A stretch of 8,948 nt of DNA from Chloroflexota bacterium (GTDB taxonomy: Bacteria > Chloroflexota > UBA6077 > CF-72), in the NCBI GenBank assembly GCA_019247135.1, contig JAFAPL010000242.1, positions 1-8,948 on the forward strand, in the 5' to 3' direction. The notes under the pieces were generated by a model. The model was not told where the DNA came from. It was given only the letters and a program-made list of their open reading frames with translations, and ran no database searches. The position numbers and the translations under genes were made by a program. This document shows, piece after piece, positions 6,907-8,948 of the stretch. Each line of letters begins with the position of its first letter. Within the stretch, counting starts at the first letter, position 1.

Positions 6907-6970
6907 CAGGGGCGCCTCCAAGGATACGCGCAATCCTCCCCTGCTCACCACACCTAAGATAGCGCCCCTG
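6907..6970 (-). promoter_or_regulatory. Leader region with competing inverted repeats upstream of the importer operon
   Basis: Three related elements are seen. CAGGGGCGC (6907-6915) is a perfect 9-base inverted match to GCGCCCCTG (6962-6970). CCCCTG (6938-6943) can pair with the same CAGGGG (6907-6912). Between them AGGAT (6921-6925) and ATCCT (6933-6937) make a small inner hairpin adjoining the CCCCTG. So the segment nearest the operon start could pair with either of two upstream partners, giving mutually exclusive structures 17 bases before the GTG at 6889. This could act as an operator pair or as an RNA switch. The repeats are read directly; the role is inferred. An AT-richer stretch at about 6971-7003 could hold the promoter, but I see no convincing -35/-10 pair. 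Confidence 0.35.
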
Positions 6971-7841
6971 TTAAGCGCCGCCGCATTAAGAAAAACCAAA
7001 CAGCCGTTGGTGCAGCCGATGCTACATCGTGTGCTGGCATGACGCACTGGGGTGTGACCGGCGTTGCACAGCCAGCGAACCGCCGGTGGGGGTAGGCAGA
7101 ACGAATACACGCTCCCGGCGAGATCGTACGACCCGTGGTCCGGCTTGGCAGCGCTTTGCTGGAGCATACGCGAGGTTGGTCGCGAAGTTGGCGCTGACGA
7201 CTATCTGGAAAGAACGTTCAACCTGCGCGAGGTCAGATGGTCCTGCTGGTCGGCGATCCGCTGACTTGACAACGTGGCCACGCTCATCGATCGTGGCGGG
7301 CTGGGTGTGGCCCAGGCATGGCAGGCGCCAGGCAATTCCTGGCCTCGACGTGGTCACGCGTCCATGCACAGAAGGTCCCCTCGGTCGTGGTCGAGCAGCG
7401 CCAGTGACCGGCAGAACGGCCGCGCTTGATCTGGTACATGGTCCCCGCATCAGCGGCCCGGCTGGGCCGCGGCAGGTCGCGGTCGGCGACATGTGGCCGC
7501 TGGCAGGCCCTGGCTCCTGTCCTACCGAGCACTTCCCAGGGTAGGCAGCTGGACGGCCGCCGCCATGTGCTCGCCCGCGAGCGGGTTGTCCAGCATCGCA
7601 TCGCGCGGATGGTATGCCCGATGGGCATGGGGCAGCCGCGGGACAGACCTGTGTCTCCTGTGAAGCCAGGTTGATATCAAGGTGTGCCCGAAATACCCGC
7701 GGAATAGGCCACAACCCGGCGTGACCTATTGACGGATTCAAAGCTGATCGCCAGGGCGGTGTGGAATCCGGCGGTGTGCAGTAAACATGACCGCGTAGCA
7801 ACTGAAGACGCCGGCGCGGCCCCGCCTTGACGACCGCCGTC
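6971..7841. other. Long intergenic region without a credible gene
   Basis: Open frames occur on both strands, but their translations are rich in Arg, Pro, Cys, Trp and His, contain no recognisable domain, and lack a ribosome binding site at the start. I see no tRNA, no CRISPR and no complete transposase. Local dyads are present: ACCGGCG (7057-7063) with CGCCGGT (7081-7087), and GCCAGG (7327-7332) with CCTGGC (7338-7343). The stretch lies between two genes that both read leftwards, so it should contain the operon promoter and the end of the upstream transcript. It is long for this compact region and may be an eroded gene or insertion, but I cannot show that. Confidence 0.55.
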
Positions 7842-8948
7842 TCAGGGCGTCGTCTCGGAAATGTGAAACACCCGAAAATTCAAGGTGCGGGGATCGGCGG
7901 CGGTGGGCGCGACGCTGTCCTCCACATGCAGGCGGTACCGGAATTCGGTCGCACTGGCCGGCACCTCGATCGAGACTGTGCTTGCCCGGCTGACCTGGTA
8001 CTCCCCGACGACTCGATCATGGGGCGCCAGAACCTCGAGCTTGAGCGGCTGGTCGTCCGGTCGCGCCCCCGGTTCTAGCTGCAAATTGATGACCTCCGCG
8101 CCCTGCTCGGACCCGTCCGCGACCAGCTCGGCATCGTTGTTCACCCACCGAAAGGTCTGCCCGGCGTATGTCTCGAAAGGGTACCAGCCATCGCCCAGCC
8201 GGACCGCTGCTGTCGGATCCACGATGTCGGCCGAAGCCGAGCTATCCGGATCGTAGGGCTTCATCCAGCTGGAATAGCGCATGAAGCGAAGCGGGTCTTC
8301 TGCCCCTCGTTCGATCCGCGCCATCGGCCGATATCCAACCGCGCTGATTCCATCTGGTAAGAGCAAGTCGGGAAAGGTCTTGAGGAGTGTGACGCGGCCG
8401 CCCGGCGCCAGGTCGAACGCCATTACTTCGCTATATGAGTACTCATATTTTCCGATCGGCCTGCCCAAGACTTTGAAATCACCGAACACTACGCCATTCG
8501 GCGAGTAGGTCGGCTGCCAGCCCATCACATCTCGTGCGCTCAGTATGCCATTGACGTTCAGTGCTACCTGCGTCGCTTCACTCACGTCATAGTTCAGGCC
8601 GAACGGCACCGATGTGAAGTCGTCTGCAACGAACAGAATCAGGGTCCCCGGTGCAATCTTCGGAGCGATCGCGTGAATCTGCTGGTACACGTACACCAGC
8701 TTCGAAAAGTCCGTAGTTGTCTTGTACCTGATACTGTTTGACTGGGCGAACAGTGCAGCTGTTGTCGAAACGAGTACCAGCGTGGCGCTGGCGGCCATCA
8801 AACTTAATTGCTGTGCCCGCGGTCGCAGCAAGCTCGACATGAAGCCCAGGCCGAGTGCCCAGAACGTAGCCTGAACCGGGGCCGCGAAGAACTGCGTGCG
8901 GAGCACATAGCTGAACTTGAAGTAGGGAAGGACGCTCAGCACGCAGAG
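7842..8948 (-). CDS. Polytopic membrane protein with C-terminal beta-sandwich domain, 5' end outside window
   Basis: The frame is open to the right edge, so the N-terminal part is missing; a GTG at 8942 is in frame but unlikely to be the true start. The visible part begins with the last membrane segments: YFKFSYVLRTQFFAAP, a helix at about residues 22-38 and another at about 46-66, counted from 8942. An extracytoplasmic region follows, with GTLILFVADDFTSVPFGLNY and a YSEVMAFDLAPGGRVTLL segment. The last 115 residues begin GDGWYPFETYAGQTFRWVNNDAEL and alternate polar and hydrophobic residues up to the stop. They resemble the beta-sandwich found at the C-terminus of some large membrane proteins, including glycosyltransferase-like ones, in Chloroflexota-type genomes. 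By that resemblance it may act in cell-surface polysaccharide or glycan assembly, but no catalytic motif is visible. It reads the same way as the importer operon but is 950 bases away, so it is probably a separate transcript. Confidence 0.75.
   Translation of the reverse strand, partial: LCVLSVLPYFKFSYVLRTQFFAAPVQATFWALGLGFMSSLLRPRAQQLSLMAASATLVLVSTTAALFAQSNSIRYKTTTDFSKLVYVYQQIHAIAPKIAPGTLILFVADDFTSVPFGLNYDVSEATQVALNVNGILSARDVMGWQPTYSPNGVVFGDFKVLGRPIGKYEYSYSEVMAFDLAPGGRVTLLKTFPDLLLPDGISAVGYRPMARIERGAEDPLRFMRYSSWMKPYDPDSSASADIVDPTAAVRLGDGWYPFETYAGQTFRWVNNDAELVADGSEQGAEVINLQLEPGARPDDQPLKLEVLAPHDRVVGEYQVSRASTVSIEVPASATEFRYRLHVEDSVAPTAADPRTLNFRVFHISETTP

Noticed and set aside
6971..6995. TTAAGCG...CGCATTAA dyad followed by a run of A as a terminator
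   Set aside because: On the + strand it is followed by A rather than T, and on the - strand the T-run comes before the stem. The strand logic is wrong for termination.
7284..7628. Possible transposase remnant on the - strand
   Set aside because: A DHVEARNCL-like stretch briefly recalled part of ISAs1-type transposases, but the following conserved block is not at the right distance and no catalytic residues or terminal inverted repeats were found.
7729..7734. TTGACG as a -35 promoter box on the + strand
   Set aside because: No -10-like sequence lies 16-18 bases downstream and there is no + strand gene to serve.
7022..7801. Open frame (259 codons) on the - strand in the intergenic gap
   Set aside because: Composition is dominated by Pro, Arg, Ala, Ser and Cys with no recognisable domain, no good ribosome binding site, and other frames look equally open.
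7829..7854. GACGAC/GTCGTC hairpin at the end of the right-hand gene as a terminator
   Set aside because: The stem is imperfect, includes the stop codon, and is not followed by a T-run on the - strand, so it does not meet the pattern of an intrinsic terminator.

Overview
This window is GC-rich bacterial DNA with tightly packed genes. It is most likely from Chloroflexota or a similar high-GC, non-proteobacterial lineage. The clues are a lipoprotein with a long Ala/Pro/Thr linker behind a twin-arginine-like signal, sugar-type ABC transporters without their own ATPase, and a chemotaxis-receptor C-terminus of the 'AVVEENTAATEE' type. The lineage is an inference from style; no marker gene is present.

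Left part (1-1601, + strand) is a run of incomplete genes. It holds the C-terminal signalling helix of a methyl-accepting chemotaxis protein (MCP, about 232-492), out of frame with its probable stop. Next is a membrane-anchored Cache sensor fragment (572-1222) that ends before any HAMP or signalling domain. Last is a GntR-family DNA-binding domain (1248-1601) with almost no effector-binding part. Together they suggest a rearranged or decaying stretch.

Centre (1659-6889) holds two carbohydrate-type (CUT1-like) ABC import units that converge tail to tail with only 3 bases between stop codons. On the + strand is one 615-residue protein that fuses a MalF-like and a MalG-like permease. On the - strand is a compact operon, read right to left: MalF-like permease (6889-5945), MalG-like permease (5941-5057) and solute-binding lipoprotein (5033-3510). 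Gaps are 3 and 23 bases. Neither unit has an ATPase, so both must use one encoded elsewhere. The fused permease also has no binding protein beside it here.

Right part: 6890-7841 is about 950 bases without a credible gene. Next to the - strand operon it holds nested inverted repeats that could form alternative leader structures. At the right edge a - strand gene (7842 to beyond 8948) encodes the C-terminal part of a membrane protein with a probable beta-sandwich domain, resembling large membrane glycosyltransferase-like proteins of unknown specificity.

The operon would make a binding protein that captures a sugar or similar solute outside the cell and passes it to the two permeases, powered by a shared ATPase. 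The fused permease may be a second importer, perhaps once with its own binding protein. I see no CRISPR array, tRNA, rRNA, phage gene or intact mobile element, and no clear defence or biosynthetic system.
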